In this document: positions 6,563 to 16,173 of the stretch, in pieces
Layout of the letters: each line of letters begins with the position of its first letter
Position numbering within the stretch: position 1 is the stretch's first letter
Origin: Bacillus timonensis
GTDB taxonomy: Bacteria; Bacillota; Bacilli; Bacillales; Bacillaceae_L
Length of the DNA: 36,935 nucleotides
Reading direction: 5' to 3'
Assembly (NCBI RefSeq): GCF_004799755.1
Contig: NZ_SLUB01000047.1
Location: 1-36,935 of the forward strand
Position numbers and translations under genes: made by a program
Notes under the pieces: generated by a model
The model's database searches: none
The model's input: the letters and a program-made list of their open reading frames with translations, nothing else
Told to the model about the DNA's origin: nothing

Positions 6563-8389
6563 GTGGTTGAAGTAATTTTGAGGTTATTTGTGAGGGAAGA
6601 TCAGGCAGAGGCAGTATTGGCGAGTCCGTTGGTTGAATTGATTTTTATGGTGCTTTTTGTTGGGTTTATCGTGGCAATTCTAGTTCATTTTACGCTGTAC
6701 AGCAAATTGCGTAGAATCCGGAATTTTATCCGTGATACGAATACACTTGAGATTGATCCGCTCAATCGAATTCAGGCAGATTTTGAACAAGTGAGCCAAA
6801 AGGAATCGGTGAAGGTCGAGACCTTTGTTCAAAACAAAATATCTGGGTGGCGTGTATTGAATGTACAGGTTGTGAATCTGATTAAAATCGTTCAAATGAC
6901 GGTGTCCATTTTTATTTTAATCGGTGTGCTTGGGACGTTCATTGGATTGGCGATGTCACTAGGGAGCATTGACACAACAGGTGATATGCTTGTGGAAAAC
7001 GTCGCAATAGTGCTTGCGGGGATTGATGTTGCGTTTTACACGAGTATTGCTGGAATGGGGTTGTCGTTGATCATGACGGTTGTGACCCGGGTCGCCAATA
7101 CGGAATTTATGTTGACGGATATCATGTTGAAAACGGAGTCGATTTTAGAAGGAAATGAACAGGATGGAATCGGGCGACTAATTGCTGTTTCAGAGACAAT
7201 CAATTCGTCGATTCTCGAGCTACGGAACACGAATCAAGAGTTGCTTCAAAGTATCGTCAATTCATTCAAAGGGTTCCAGGAATATACGGTTGGTTTGCAG
7301 CAATCAGCTAAGGATTTGGCGAGATTTAATGAGGGACTTACGGAAAATCTTAAACAGTTTTCTGTGATTTTTCATGGTGTTCAGGAATTAACAGAGGGCT
7401 TTGATCAAGGTGTGAAAAAATTAAACCACAACTTTGATCAACTGTTTACGTATTTTGAGAGCATGGATCAGCGCAACGAAAAAATGCGTAGTGCTTTTAC
7501 GGAGACGTATAAAAAGATAGCGGAATTAACGGTAGCGCAAAAGGAAACGATGAATCATTTTCAGCAATCCGTTGTCGATCTTAGAGAATATTTCTCCACC
7601 ATTGCCGAGAGACAGGAATCGATTTATAGTGCATTTGACAAAATGAATGAACAAAGTGAACACCAGATTAAATTGATGAAGGAAAATAATCTTCAGTTTG
7701 AACGCATTTTTGGAACAGATGTAAGTTCTAAGTTAACTGATATAATTTCTTCCCTACGTGATGTTCGGAATGATTTTAAAGGGCTTGGTCAATCTATTGG
7801 ACGTCTGCCACATGCGCTAGATACAATTAACAAAGCCCAAACGGAATATAAAAATCTTTTATCCTATCGCTTCGATGAATTGACGCATTTCACTCATGAA
7901 TTTAACTCGCATTTACAGGTTCATTTAACAAATTCCCAAGCGATTGAAAGCTACTTGAGTGAGGCGTCTCGCTCAAATGAGCAGGTGGGGATGAAGTATA
8001 TGAAGCTATTAAATGAAATCAATCGGACGATTACCCAAATGGGAGATTCCTTTCAATATAAAGAAAACCAGATAGACGCGAGTGTGAATGCTTTACGTGA
8101 TACGCTTTCGAAATATGTGACAAATCTAGAGGGGACTCTAGGGGAAAAACTTGATAAAATAAGCAGAAATCTGAATGAATACATCCTGGAGATGAATGAG
8201 TCAGTAAAAAAGGAATTTAAACAGATTGGCGAGATCACAGGGGATATTGGGCAAAGAAATGCGCGTCAGTTGCAGCAATCATTGGGAGATATCGGTCAGG
8301 AATTTCAACAATTTAACCGACAGCTTCAGTCGATTAGCCAAAGGACGGTTCAGGAAAATAGTCGTGTAAGGATTGGAACGAATGATTAG
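6563..8389 (+). CDS. zorA: ZorA-like MotA/TolQ/ExbB motor protein
   Basis: A protein of 608 residues with membrane segments at about residues 24-45, 110-133 and 148-175. The last two form the MotA/TolQ/ExbB proton-channel core (GVLGTFIGLAMSL and GIDVAFYTSIAGMGLSLIM). From about residue 200 to the end it is a long polar helical or coiled-coil tail, as in ZorA of Zorya, where the tail reaches into the cytoplasm. It starts at a GTG with AAGGGGG 7-8 bases upstream. It overlaps the ZorB-like gene. Chromosomal MotA or ExbB proteins lack such a tail and are far shorter. I am confident of the channel family and fairly confident of the ZorA-like role; no ZorC, ZorD or ZorE gene is visible. Confidence 0.75.
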   Translation: MVEVILRLFVREDQAEAVLASPLVELIFMVLFVGFIVAILVHFTLYSKLRRIRNFIRDTNTLEIDPLNRIQADFEQVSQKESVKVETFVQNKISGWRVLNVQVVNLIKIVQMTVSIFILIGVLGTFIGLAMSLGSIDTTGDMLVENVAIVLAGIDVAFYTSIAGMGLSLIMTVVTRVANTEFMLTDIMLKTESILEGNEQDGIGRLIAVSETINSSILELRNTNQELLQSIVNSFKGFQEYTVGLQQSAKDLARFNEGLTENLKQFSVIFHGVQELTEGFDQGVKKLNHNFDQLFTYFESMDQRNEKMRSAFTETYKKIAELTVAQKETMNHFQQSVVDLREYFSTIAERQESIYSAFDKMNEQSEHQIKLMKENNLQFERIFGTDVSSKLTDIISSLRDVRNDFKGLGQSIGRLPHALDTINKAQTEYKNLLSYRFDELTHFTHEFNSHLQVHLTNSQAIESYLSEASRSNEQVGMKYMKLLNEINRTITQMGDSFQYKENQIDASVNALRDTLSKYVTNLEGTLGEKLDKISRNLNEYILEMNESVKKEFKQIGEITGDIGQRNARQLQQSLGDIGQEFQQFNRQLQSISQRTVQENSRVRIGTND

Positions 8390-9068
8390 TAAATACCAAA
8401 GGCTTTTTCATCGGGAGCAAGAGGAGAGTTCGTTTTGGCCATCCTTTACGGATTTATTAACATCGGTATTGCTATGTTTTATCCTGATTTTTATTATCAT
8501 GATGGTGATCAAGTCGTTTCAAATTCAAGAAATGAAAAAAACAATTGATCAAATCATGGGAGTCAGGGTGGGGCTCATTGAGGATTTAAACGAAAAATTC
8601 AGTGATTCTAGCATTGAAATTGACGAAAAAACGGGTGCATTGATTTTTAATACGGATATTTTGTTTGAGTATGATTCAGCGGTGTTAAAACCTGAAGCAT
8701 TTACATTTTTGAATGAATTTGTCCCGGCGTATTTGGATGTGCTGCTTGAGAATGGGTATGAACAATATATTTCTGAAATTATCATCGAAGGGCATGCAGA
8801 CAAGGATGGTTCGTATCTGTATAATATGGAGCTCTCCCAGCAACGGGCCTATAGTGTGGCGGACTATATTTTAAGTGAGGAATTTCCGTATAAAAATATC
8901 CAGGAACATTTAAAAACGAAGCTCACGGTGAATGGACGATCCTTTACGGACGGGCGTGTGGATGAGAATGGAAACTACGACGGTCAAGCCTCTCGGAGAG
9001 TCGAGTTTAAATTCCGCTTAAAAGATCAAGAAATATTAGAAAAGACAAGAGAATTGTTAGGGAGATGA
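8382..9068 (+). CDS. zorB: ZorB-like OmpA/MotB-type stator protein
   Basis: A protein of 228 residues. A short cytoplasmic N-terminus leads into one membrane segment (about residues 22-45). Asp24 in FWPSFTDLL stands at the cytoplasmic mouth, where MotB and ZorB carry the proton-binding Asp. The rest is an OmpA-like peptidoglycan-binding domain: DILFEYDSAVLKPEA, IIIEGHADKDG, LSQQRAYSVADYIL and a terminal SRRVEFKF. The ATG at 8382 is 9 bases after AAGGA; a TTG at 8373 is in frame but sits too close to that site. The gene overlaps the end of zorA by 8 bases. A terminator follows at once, so the pair forms a two-gene unit. Confidence 0.77.
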   Translation: MISKYQRLFHREQEESSFWPSFTDLLTSVLLCFILIFIIMMVIKSFQIQEMKKTIDQIMGVRVGLIEDLNEKFSDSSIEIDEKTGALIFNTDILFEYDSAVLKPEAFTFLNEFVPAYLDVLLENGYEQYISEIIIEGHADKDGSYLYNMELSQQRAYSVADYILSEEFPYKNIQEHLKTKLTVNGRSFTDGRVDENGNYDGQASRRVEFKFRLKDQEILEKTRELLGR

Positions 9069-9070
9069 GG

Positions 9071-9100
9071 AAGAATTCGGTTTTGGCCGGATTCTTTTTT
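9071..9100 (+). terminator. Terminator between zorB and jetA
   Basis: AAGAATTCGG pairs with CCGGATTCTT (10 bp, one G-T pair) around a 6-base loop and is followed by six T. It separates the ZorAB unit from the jet operon. Confidence 0.8.
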
Positions 9101-9398
9101 GGGTCGGTGAACAATCAAATGACACCGTTACTATTTAAATGAAGAAGGGTTTTAGCAAATTATGTCGAAAGTAAGCTTAGGAGAAAATAGGGGGGATACC
9201 CTTAAAACAAAAACGATCCCTGCCAAACTAAAGTAACCTCACCTTTGAAACCTTCAATATGCAAATGTAACCAATACCCTACTTACCATTTCCCATATAA
9301 ATGGATTTCCTATAAAATAGTACTTAAAGATTACATAACCTCGAATCGAAAGTGGACGAGGAACATGTTTCCGTGACCTACCGAAAGGATGATCGTTT
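9101..9398. other. Intergenic region between zorAB and jetABCD
   Basis: Nearly 300 bases with no open frame I would defend. TATAAA at 9311-9316 in an AT-rich stretch is the best -10 candidate for the jet operon, but no good -35 box pairs with it. An 8-base palindrome AACATGTT lies at 9362-9369, just upstream of the jetA ribosome site. The GGGGGGAT near 9190 looks like a ribosome site but opens no reading frame of any length. Confidence 0.5.
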
Positions 9399-10901
9399 TT
9401 GGACGTGACTATGAAGAAAGTGATAGAGGCTAGTTATTTGACAGCAGATTCTGCTGCTCAGTATCGGACAATTTTACGCTATTTTTATCATCAGCATGAG
9501 AGAATGCGAGATTTTATTGCACCGGAAGAAATTTTAGAATATATGCGTTCTATTCCTCATTTTTCTGATTATCAGGAAGAGCAGCTCCATCAACAATTGG
9601 CACAACTCGTAAAGTGGAACAATTTGATTGCCAGACAAGATATGACGAATGCGAAAACGGTTGAAGAATATAAAAAGAAGCGTTTTCGCTATCAGTCTAC
9701 TCCTTATACAATAGAAATCGAAAGAATGCTTGTTGTTCTTGAAAAAAAGGTTGGAGATACTTTTCAAGGATCATTGGAACGATCTCAATTTGATAGACTC
9801 CTCCAAGCGATTACCAGTTTACAACATGAAATGGAACACCAATTACCAAAGAATGCAGAAGAATATATGCGAATGTGGGAAGATGTCTTTCGTTATTTCC
9901 AAACCATCCGCACAAGTACGGCTGATTATATTGCTTATATTAATAGTGAACAAACAGATCAAAGGATGCAAACAGAAGCCTTTCTTGTTTATAAAAATCA
10001 GTTTACAACCTATTTACGTGATTTCATTGTGTCACTTCAAAAGACCTCTCTCCAAATTGGGGAAAGGTTACATGAGTTAACTCCGCAAAAATTAGATGTG
10101 TTTTTTGGAAAGTTGATTGAACATCGAAAATCCATTCCACGCTTAGAGGATGTTTCTACATCAGTTGAGGAATGGCGAACGGAGTACATAGAATATTGGG
10201 ATTCATTAAGGCAATGGTTCTTAGGTTCAAGTACCCAGCAGAGTGAATTGGACATGCTCCAATGGCAAACAAATGAAATGATCCGTCGTATGACACGATA
10301 TGTCCAGCGAATTGGTGAAAGACAACAGCATTTTCGAAGTAGGAAAAATGATTACCTGCACTTAGCGAATTGGTTTGCGAATAGCACATCCTTAGATGAA
10401 GCACATAAGCTTTCCTCTGTTGTTTTTGGAGCAATGACGATTCAACACCTTCAACTTGAGGAAGGGACCACCGATAATTTGCATTCTGATACGTGGGATG
10501 AGAATCCTATTCATTTATCGATCAAACCAAGAACCAATCGTTATCGAGAAAAGACAAAACCTGGTGCGATGACGTCAAACACATTAAAGAAAATGCAACA
10601 GCGCGAACAGTATTTAGAAGAACGTAGGCAGGAGCGAGCCCTTATTGACCAATATATGAATGAAGGAATCATTCAGCTTTCTGAAATTTCAAAGGTGGAT
10701 CCTTTTGTTCGAAAGGTTTTACTGAGTTGGATTGGAAAATCAATGGCAAGTAAAAATCATAAGGTGAAAACAGATTATGGAATGGTTGTTAAGGTAACAA
10801 TTGATAATAGTAAAAGAATTTTACTAGAATCTGAGGATGGAACTTTAAAGATGCCTGATGTACGGTTTGAATTTGTGGAACAAGGAAGTGGGTTAGGATG
10901 A
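9399..10901 (+). CDS. jetA: Wadjet protein JetA (DUF2397, kleisin-like)
   Basis: A protein of 500 residues of the DUF2397/TIGR02677 family. The N-terminus has the family pattern QYRTILRYFYHQHERMRDFI, then LAQLVKWNNLIARQDM, then YKKKRFRYQSTPY, a winged-helix start as in MukF-like kleisins. Long helices fill the middle (about residues 120-330). The TTG at 9399 is chosen because AAAGGATGAT lies 6-8 bases before it; the ATG at 9411 has no ribosome site. It overlaps jetB by 4 bases (ATGA). In Wadjet, JetA links the JetC heads and recruits JetB. The complete operon and intact frames argue that it is functional. Confidence 0.9.
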   Translation: MDVTMKKVIEASYLTADSAAQYRTILRYFYHQHERMRDFIAPEEILEYMRSIPHFSDYQEEQLHQQLAQLVKWNNLIARQDMTNAKTVEEYKKKRFRYQSTPYTIEIERMLVVLEKKVGDTFQGSLERSQFDRLLQAITSLQHEMEHQLPKNAEEYMRMWEDVFRYFQTIRTSTADYIAYINSEQTDQRMQTEAFLVYKNQFTTYLRDFIVSLQKTSLQIGERLHELTPQKLDVFFGKLIEHRKSIPRLEDVSTSVEEWRTEYIEYWDSLRQWFLGSSTQQSELDMLQWQTNEMIRRMTRYVQRIGERQQHFRSRKNDYLHLANWFANSTSLDEAHKLSSVVFGAMTIQHLQLEEGTTDNLHSDTWDENPIHLSIKPRTNRYREKTKPGAMTSNTLKKMQQREQYLEERRQERALIDQYMNEGIIQLSEISKVDPFVRKVLLSWIGKSMASKNHKVKTDYGMVVKVTIDNSKRILLESEDGTLKMPDVRFEFVEQGSGLG

Positions 10902-12058
10902 GGGAGCAAACACTAGAGTTTGATGAGAAAGCGAGCCTTGGTATGGATCTCTTATTTAATCATTACTGGATTTTACGTGTGGAAAATCCGGAATGGTATC
11001 AACTTATTCGTGAACGTGAAAAGGTCCTTCGTCGTTACATTAATGAAAAATTTGGGTTGCGACTTATTGTTCATCAGCATTTTATCAAACTTGAAAAAAT
11101 CCCTGTTGAACCACAGAGTTGGATGGGAATTAACGATTTTCAGGAGCCGATGGATTATGCCATTTTTTGCTGTGCTTTATCTTTTTTAGAGGGTAAATCT
11201 GTTGATGAACAGTTTTTATTATCGGATTTATGCCAAGAAATACAGGCAGACTATCCAGGAGAGTTTGAACTTGATTGGACTCTTTATATCCATAGAAAGT
11301 CACTTATTCGAGCGATTAAGGTCTTACTTGATTTCCAATTAATCCGAACCATTGATGGGGACATTGGTCGATTCGACCACGATGAAGAACAGGAAGTATT
11401 ATATGAAGCAACGGTGTACAGTCGCTATTTTATGCGCTCCTATCCAGATGATTTTGTTACCTATAAAAATTGGGAAGAGCTTTTAAATGAGGATTGGAAA
11501 CTCAATCAAGAAGATGAACGTAGAAAGAGAGTGTATCGAAAACTCTTTTTTTCACCTGCTCTGCACCGTGTAGACCTTCAAGACCCTGATTTTTTATATA
11601 TTCGAAATTACCGCAACCGTTTAGCTGAAGATATTGAGAATCATAGTGATTACAAATTACATGTTTATAAAAATACAGCTTTTTTATCAGTGGCTGAGCC
11701 GAAAAAGTACCAACAGATATATCCAAATTCAAAGGCGTCAACAGATATTCTCTTACAACTATCAGATTATCTTCATCATCATCTTGAACAGTTTACTCCA
11801 AAGGAAAATGGAGAAATTGTGATGACTGAGGGGGAACTAGATGGTGTTCTAGATATTCTACGTAAAAAGTACGAAAGTGGCTGGGCCAAATATTTCCGTG
11901 AGAAAACAACGAGCGCTGTTCGGACTGAATTAATAGATGCCATGAAGGACTGGATGATGGTTGAAGTTGAGGAGGAAAGCTCTTTAATTAAAATGAAACC
12001 AATCTTAGGGGTGTTGACAGGATCGTACCCTGATGATTTTGAAGGAGGAGAAGTCTAA
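10898..12058 (+). CDS. jetB: Wadjet protein JetB (DUF2398, kite-like)
   Basis: A protein of 386 residues of the DUF2398/TIGR02678 family. It shows LLFNHYWILRVENPEWYQLI, then LRRYINEKFGLRLIVHQHFI and KLEKIPVEPQSWMG, the conserved start of the family. Its neighbours on both sides overlap it (4 bases with jetA, 1 base with jetC), so translation is probably coupled. By analogy with MukE it binds the JetA kleisin as a winged-helix dimer and helps hold DNA. Confidence 0.9.
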   Translation: MREQTLEFDEKASLGMDLLFNHYWILRVENPEWYQLIREREKVLRRYINEKFGLRLIVHQHFIKLEKIPVEPQSWMGINDFQEPMDYAIFCCALSFLEGKSVDEQFLLSDLCQEIQADYPGEFELDWTLYIHRKSLIRAIKVLLDFQLIRTIDGDIGRFDHDEEQEVLYEATVYSRYFMRSYPDDFVTYKNWEELLNEDWKLNQEDERRKRVYRKLFFSPALHRVDLQDPDFLYIRNYRNRLAEDIENHSDYKLHVYKNTAFLSVAEPKKYQQIYPNSKASTDILLQLSDYLHHHLEQFTPKENGEIVMTEGELDGVLDILRKKYESGWAKYFREKTTSAVRTELIDAMKDWMMVEVEEESSLIKMKPILGVLTGSYPDDFEGGEV

Positions 12059-15000
12059 TGGCAACCAATAGATGGGTGATGAATCGAGCAGGTCTATTAA
12101 ACTTTTGGTACTACGATCATGAAATTTTTCATTTCGAGGATGGAAAGCTCTTATTAAGAGGATCGAATGGCTCAGGAAAATCAGTAACGATGCAAAGCTT
12201 CCTGCCAGTTTTGCTAGATGGGAAAAAGTCACCTGATCGTCTTGACCCTTTTGGCTCAAAAGCTAGAAGAATGGAAGATTATTTATTAGGTGAAAAAGAA
12301 GTAGTGGATCGGGATGAACGGACGGGATATTTGTTTATTGAATACAAAAAAAGAGATTCAGAGCAGTATATTACAACGGGGATTGGGATGCAGGCGAAGC
12401 GAAACAAAGGGATCAAATCCTGGTATTTTCTGCTGACAGATAACCGAAGAGTGGGTCATGATTTCCATCTTTCACAGAAATACGCCGGAGATATGGTTCC
12501 ACTTTCAGCGAAAGAATTGGAAAATCGGATTGGCAATGGTGGTTATATTGTAAATACACAACGCGAATACATGGAGCTTGTGAATAAATATGTCTTTGGT
12601 TTTAATTCAATAGATGCTTACGAAGATTTAATCAAATTATTAATTCAATTAAGAAGTCCAAAGCTCTCGAAGGATTTTAAACCTACTGTTATTTATGAAA
12701 TCTTAGAATCTGCTTTACCACCATTAACAGATGATGAATTGCGTCATCTTTCAGACACGATTGAAAATATGGATCAGGCAGCCCAACAGCTGGAGCAATT
12801 GGAAAGAGAATATGAGTCCATCGGAAGGCTTGAGTCTGTCTATGATGCTTATAATCAATTCATTTTAGCGGAACGGGCTAACCAGTGGCAGCGAGCTGAA
12901 AAGAAGAGTACCTCTGCTAAAAAGCTGGTTCAGGACTTATCCAAACAGCTCGAAGAATTTGATGAAGAAATAGAGAAGCTTTCTGAAGATAAAACAGTAT
13001 ACCAACAACAAAAATATATTGCTGAACAAGAGAAAAGCTCCTTACAAAAGCATGAGGTATGGTCATTAGAGGAGAAAAAATCAGATAAAGAAAAAGAATC
13101 TGTTTCGTTATCACTAGAAATAAGTAAGCTTGACAATAAGTGGGCAGACCAAAATAACAAACTAAATCGGTTCTGGAAGGAAAAAGAAGAATACGAAACG
13201 AAGCTTGCACAGCTCGAAAGAAAGGCTTCAGAATTACTTGAAGAACTTGATGTAGATGCCCTAGAATCGGCTTTTTCACAGCATAAAGTTAATGTAAATG
13301 ACTTTGAACGTGCACAGGCGGACCGTTTTGATTTTACCGTTTGGTTAAAGGAAGCAAAAGATCATCGAGCGCTCTTGATCCAATTAGAAAAACTTGCTGA
13401 AGAACAAACACGATTGGGGGAGGAACATTCACGTCTCATGCGCCAATCCTCCGAGAAGAAACGGCTTGTAGATGAATGTTTAAAAGAGTTGGATCACCTT
13501 CAAGCATGGTTTGAGGAACAACAGCAGCAACTTGAGAACGACGTTTTTCAATGGATGGAAGAACGTCCAAAGCTCACTTATACTGTAGAAATGCGACAGG
13601 AAATTGCAAGATCCTTACAAGGTCTTTATGAACGGAATCGATTTGATGTGGTTCGTGATCAGCTTTTTTCGGCAATCCATGATTATGAGGCAGAAGTTAA
13701 AAAGAACATCGCCATTACATCGGAAAAAATCGTACGTAAGGAAGAGGAAATAAAGGAAGCAGAAGAAGAGCTTTCTCGAATAAAACATCAAAAAATGGTC
13801 GAGCCGGAAAGATCAGAGGGAACGGAAGAATTTCGAGGGAAACTAAAGGTAGAAGGACAAGCGTTTCTCCCATTTTATGCAGCAGTTGAATTTCGTGAAC
13901 ATGTTACAGAAGAGCAAAAGGAGCGAATTGAATCAGCCCTGAAACGGGTAGGGATTTTAGACAGTTTGATTACTGACCAACCACTATCACCTGAACAGGA
14001 TGCAGTGCTTGTAACTGAACCACGTCTTTTGGGTTATACATTAGCTGATTATTTAATGCCAGATGTAGATGAAGACAGTCCAATTTCAATGGAAAAAATA
14101 GATGAAGTACTCAGAAGCATCTCACTTGAAAGGGATGGAAGTGGATTTCACGTCGATATTGACGGTTCCTACTCAGTAGGCTGTTTAGTCGGTCACGCAC
14201 CTTTTGAAGATAGCTCAAAGTTTATTGGCCGTGCTTCAAGGAAACGTCATCAAAAGGAACAAATACGAATTTGGACGGAGACCATTTTTAAGCTCCAAAC
14301 AGAGTTAGCAGAATTACAAAATGTGTTAAACGTATTTGAAGAAGAACAACAGATGGTCGATAGATGGAAGAAGGAACTCCCTAATGACAAGGATTTATCG
14401 GAATTAAATGAACAAATTATTCAAAAAAAGCAAGAACTCACGCGCGAACAGGATTTTCTTCGTCAAATTGATGAGGAATGGAAAAAAATATATGATCGTC
14501 TAAATGAAGTGAAAAAACAGTTGCGTGAACAAGGTATTCACCTGAATATTACCCTGACAAAGGAAGAAATCTCACATGCATTAGAGGCGTCGGAAAGTTA
14601 TTCTGAACACCTTAATCTGTTTCAAAACGTTTCCATCCAAATCGCTTATACAAAGAAAGAAGTTTCAGATGTCATGTCGCGGATTGAAGAAACAGAGGAA
14701 GAATTGGATGAAATTGCTGGCGATCGAAACATTCGAAAAACACAGTTGAATCAGATGAAAGCTGAAATTGAATCAATTGAACAACAGCTTCAATTAAAGG
14801 GTATTGATGACGTTAGAAGACGTATTCAAGAAGTTCAGATTGCTTTAAAAGAGGCTGAAGACAAGATTCAACTCATTTCGAATACCCTACCGCAAACGAA
14901 AGCTAACAAAGATCGATGTAATGATAAATTACAAGATGCACAGAAAGACCTTGCCTTTTGGCAGAATATGAACCAAGAGTGGAAAAAAATAGTTGAAAAG

Positions 15001-16173
15001 GAAAAGCACCAAGGCTTTGTGCAAGTTGAAGGCAATGATGCTGCAACCATTTTTGAACAACTGCAACCCGTTTTCGTGAAATATGATCGTTCAAAGTTAC
15101 TGGAGCAATTAACAAAAGTCTTTTTTAATGAGCAAACGCATTTAACTGAATATAGAATGTTTGAATATACAGATGATGCAGACCTCCCAGAGTGGTTTCA
15201 AGAGGATTTTGGTGAGCAATATGAACCATTTAAGTCTGAATGGAACTCTTTAAAAGGAAGACGTGTCATTCAGATGGAATATAGGGGGCAACGGGTCAAT
15301 CCCTATTATGTTTCTTCTGCTTTAAAGAAAGAACTCGAGGAACAAAAAGGATGGCTTGATGAACAAGACCGACAACTTTATGAGGATATCATTGTAAATA
15401 CAGTAGGGACTATTCTCCGAAATCGAATTCAAAGAGCTCAGCAATGGGTAAAGGAAATGGATAAAATTATGGCGGAGCGTGATAATTCATCCGGTCTAAT
15501 TTTCTCAATTGCTTGGAAACCATTGACTGCTGAATCTGAAAATGAGATGGACACAAAAGAACTTGTTCAGCTTTTACAAAGAAATAGCAAGTTCCTCAGT
15601 GAAGATGATTTAAATAAAATCACAAAGCACTTCCAATCTCGAATTGCCAAAGCAAAAGAGCTCATCCAATTAAGGAATGAAGGTTCAACACTTCATCAAG
15701 TTCTTAAAGAGGTTCTTGATTATCGCAAATGGTTTACATTTGTCCTATCTTTCAGTCGCGTGAACGAGCCAAAGCGTGAGCTAACAAATAATGCGTTCTT
15801 TAAATTTAGTGGTGGAGAAAAAGCCATGGCGATGTATATTCCGCTTTTCACGGCAGCCTATTCACGTTATAAAGAAGCGGGTGATATGGCACCATATATT
15901 ATTTCTCTGGATGAAGCATTTGCTGGTGTGGATGAAAATAATATTCGTGACATGTTTGAGGTTGTTGAACAACTTGGCTTCAACTATATTATGAACTCTC
16001 AAGCCCTTTGGGGGGACTATGACACGATTTCAAGTCTGTCTATCGCTGAACTTGTTCGCCCGAAAAACGCTGATTTTGTTACTGTCATTCGTTATCAATG
16101 GGATGGAAAACAAAAATCCTTGGTCATTGATGGGGATGCGTTTATGGAGGAGCTAGTGACGAATGAACAGTAG
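12058..16173 (+). CDS. jetC: Wadjet SMC-like ATPase JetC
   Basis: A protein of 1371 residues, the usual length for TIGR02680-type SMC proteins. Walker A is GSNGSGKS at residues 35-42. Two long coiled coils (about 230-600 and 750-1000) flank a hinge near residues 610-740. The ABC signature SGGEK is at 1251-1255 and Walker B with the catalytic pair is IISLDEAF, D1285-E1286. GAAGGAGG lies a few bases before the ATG. JetC extrudes DNA loops and detects small closed circles such as plasmids, which JetD then cuts. All ATPase motifs are intact. It overlaps jetD by 11 bases. Confidence 0.93.
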   Translation: MATNRWVMNRAGLLNFWYYDHEIFHFEDGKLLLRGSNGSGKSVTMQSFLPVLLDGKKSPDRLDPFGSKARRMEDYLLGEKEVVDRDERTGYLFIEYKKRDSEQYITTGIGMQAKRNKGIKSWYFLLTDNRRVGHDFHLSQKYAGDMVPLSAKELENRIGNGGYIVNTQREYMELVNKYVFGFNSIDAYEDLIKLLIQLRSPKLSKDFKPTVIYEILESALPPLTDDELRHLSDTIENMDQAAQQLEQLEREYESIGRLESVYDAYNQFILAERANQWQRAEKKSTSAKKLVQDLSKQLEEFDEEIEKLSEDKTVYQQQKYIAEQEKSSLQKHEVWSLEEKKSDKEKESVSLSLEISKLDNKWADQNNKLNRFWKEKEEYETKLAQLERKASELLEELDVDALESAFSQHKVNVNDFERAQADRFDFTVWLKEAKDHRALLIQLEKLAEEQTRLGEEHSRLMRQSSEKKRLVDECLKELDHLQAWFEEQQQQLENDVFQWMEERPKLTYTVEMRQEIARSLQGLYERNRFDVVRDQLFSAIHDYEAEVKKNIAITSEKIVRKEEEIKEAEEELSRIKHQKMVEPERSEGTEEFRGKLKVEGQAFLPFYAAVEFREHVTEEQKERIESALKRVGILDSLITDQPLSPEQDAVLVTEPRLLGYTLADYLMPDVDEDSPISMEKIDEVLRSISLERDGSGFHVDIDGSYSVGCLVGHAPFEDSSKFIGRASRKRHQKEQIRIWTETIFKLQTELAELQNVLNVFEEEQQMVDRWKKELPNDKDLSELNEQIIQKKQELTREQDFLRQIDEEWKKIYDRLNEVKKQLREQGIHLNITLTKEEISHALEASESYSEHLNLFQNVSIQIAYTKKEVSDVMSRIEETEEELDEIAGDRNIRKTQLNQMKAEIESIEQQLQLKGIDDVRRRIQEVQIALKEAEDKIQLISNTLPQTKANKDRCNDKLQDAQKDLAFWQNMNQEWKKIVEKEKHQGFVQVEGNDAATIFEQLQPVFVKYDRSKLLEQLTKVFFNEQTHLTEYRMFEYTDDADLPEWFQEDFGEQYEPFKSEWNSLKGRRVIQMEYRGQRVNPYYVSSALKKELEEQKGWLDEQDRQLYEDIIVNTVGTILRNRIQRAQQWVKEMDKIMAERDNSSGLIFSIAWKPLTAESENEMDTKELVQLLQRNSKFLSEDDLNKITKHFQSRIAKAKELIQLRNEGSTLHQVLKEVLDYRKWFTFVLSFSRVNEPKRELTNNAFFKFSGGEKAMAMYIPLFTAAYSRYKEAGDMAPYIISLDEAFAGVDENNIRDMFEVVEQLGFNYIMNSQALWGDYDTISSLSIAELVRPKNADFVTVIRYQWDGKQKSLVIDGDAFMEELVTNEQ

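Noticed and set aside
6563-9068. Reading the ZorAB-like pair as flagellar MotA/MotB
   Set aside because: The first protein is 608 residues with a helical tail of about 400 residues and only three membrane segments, no flagellar or chemotaxis genes are near, and the pair sits among defence genes.
9362-9369. AACATGTT upstream of jetA as a LexA (SOS) box
   Set aside because: The Bacillus LexA site needs GAAC and GTTC spaced by four bases; here the arms are fused, so it does not fit.
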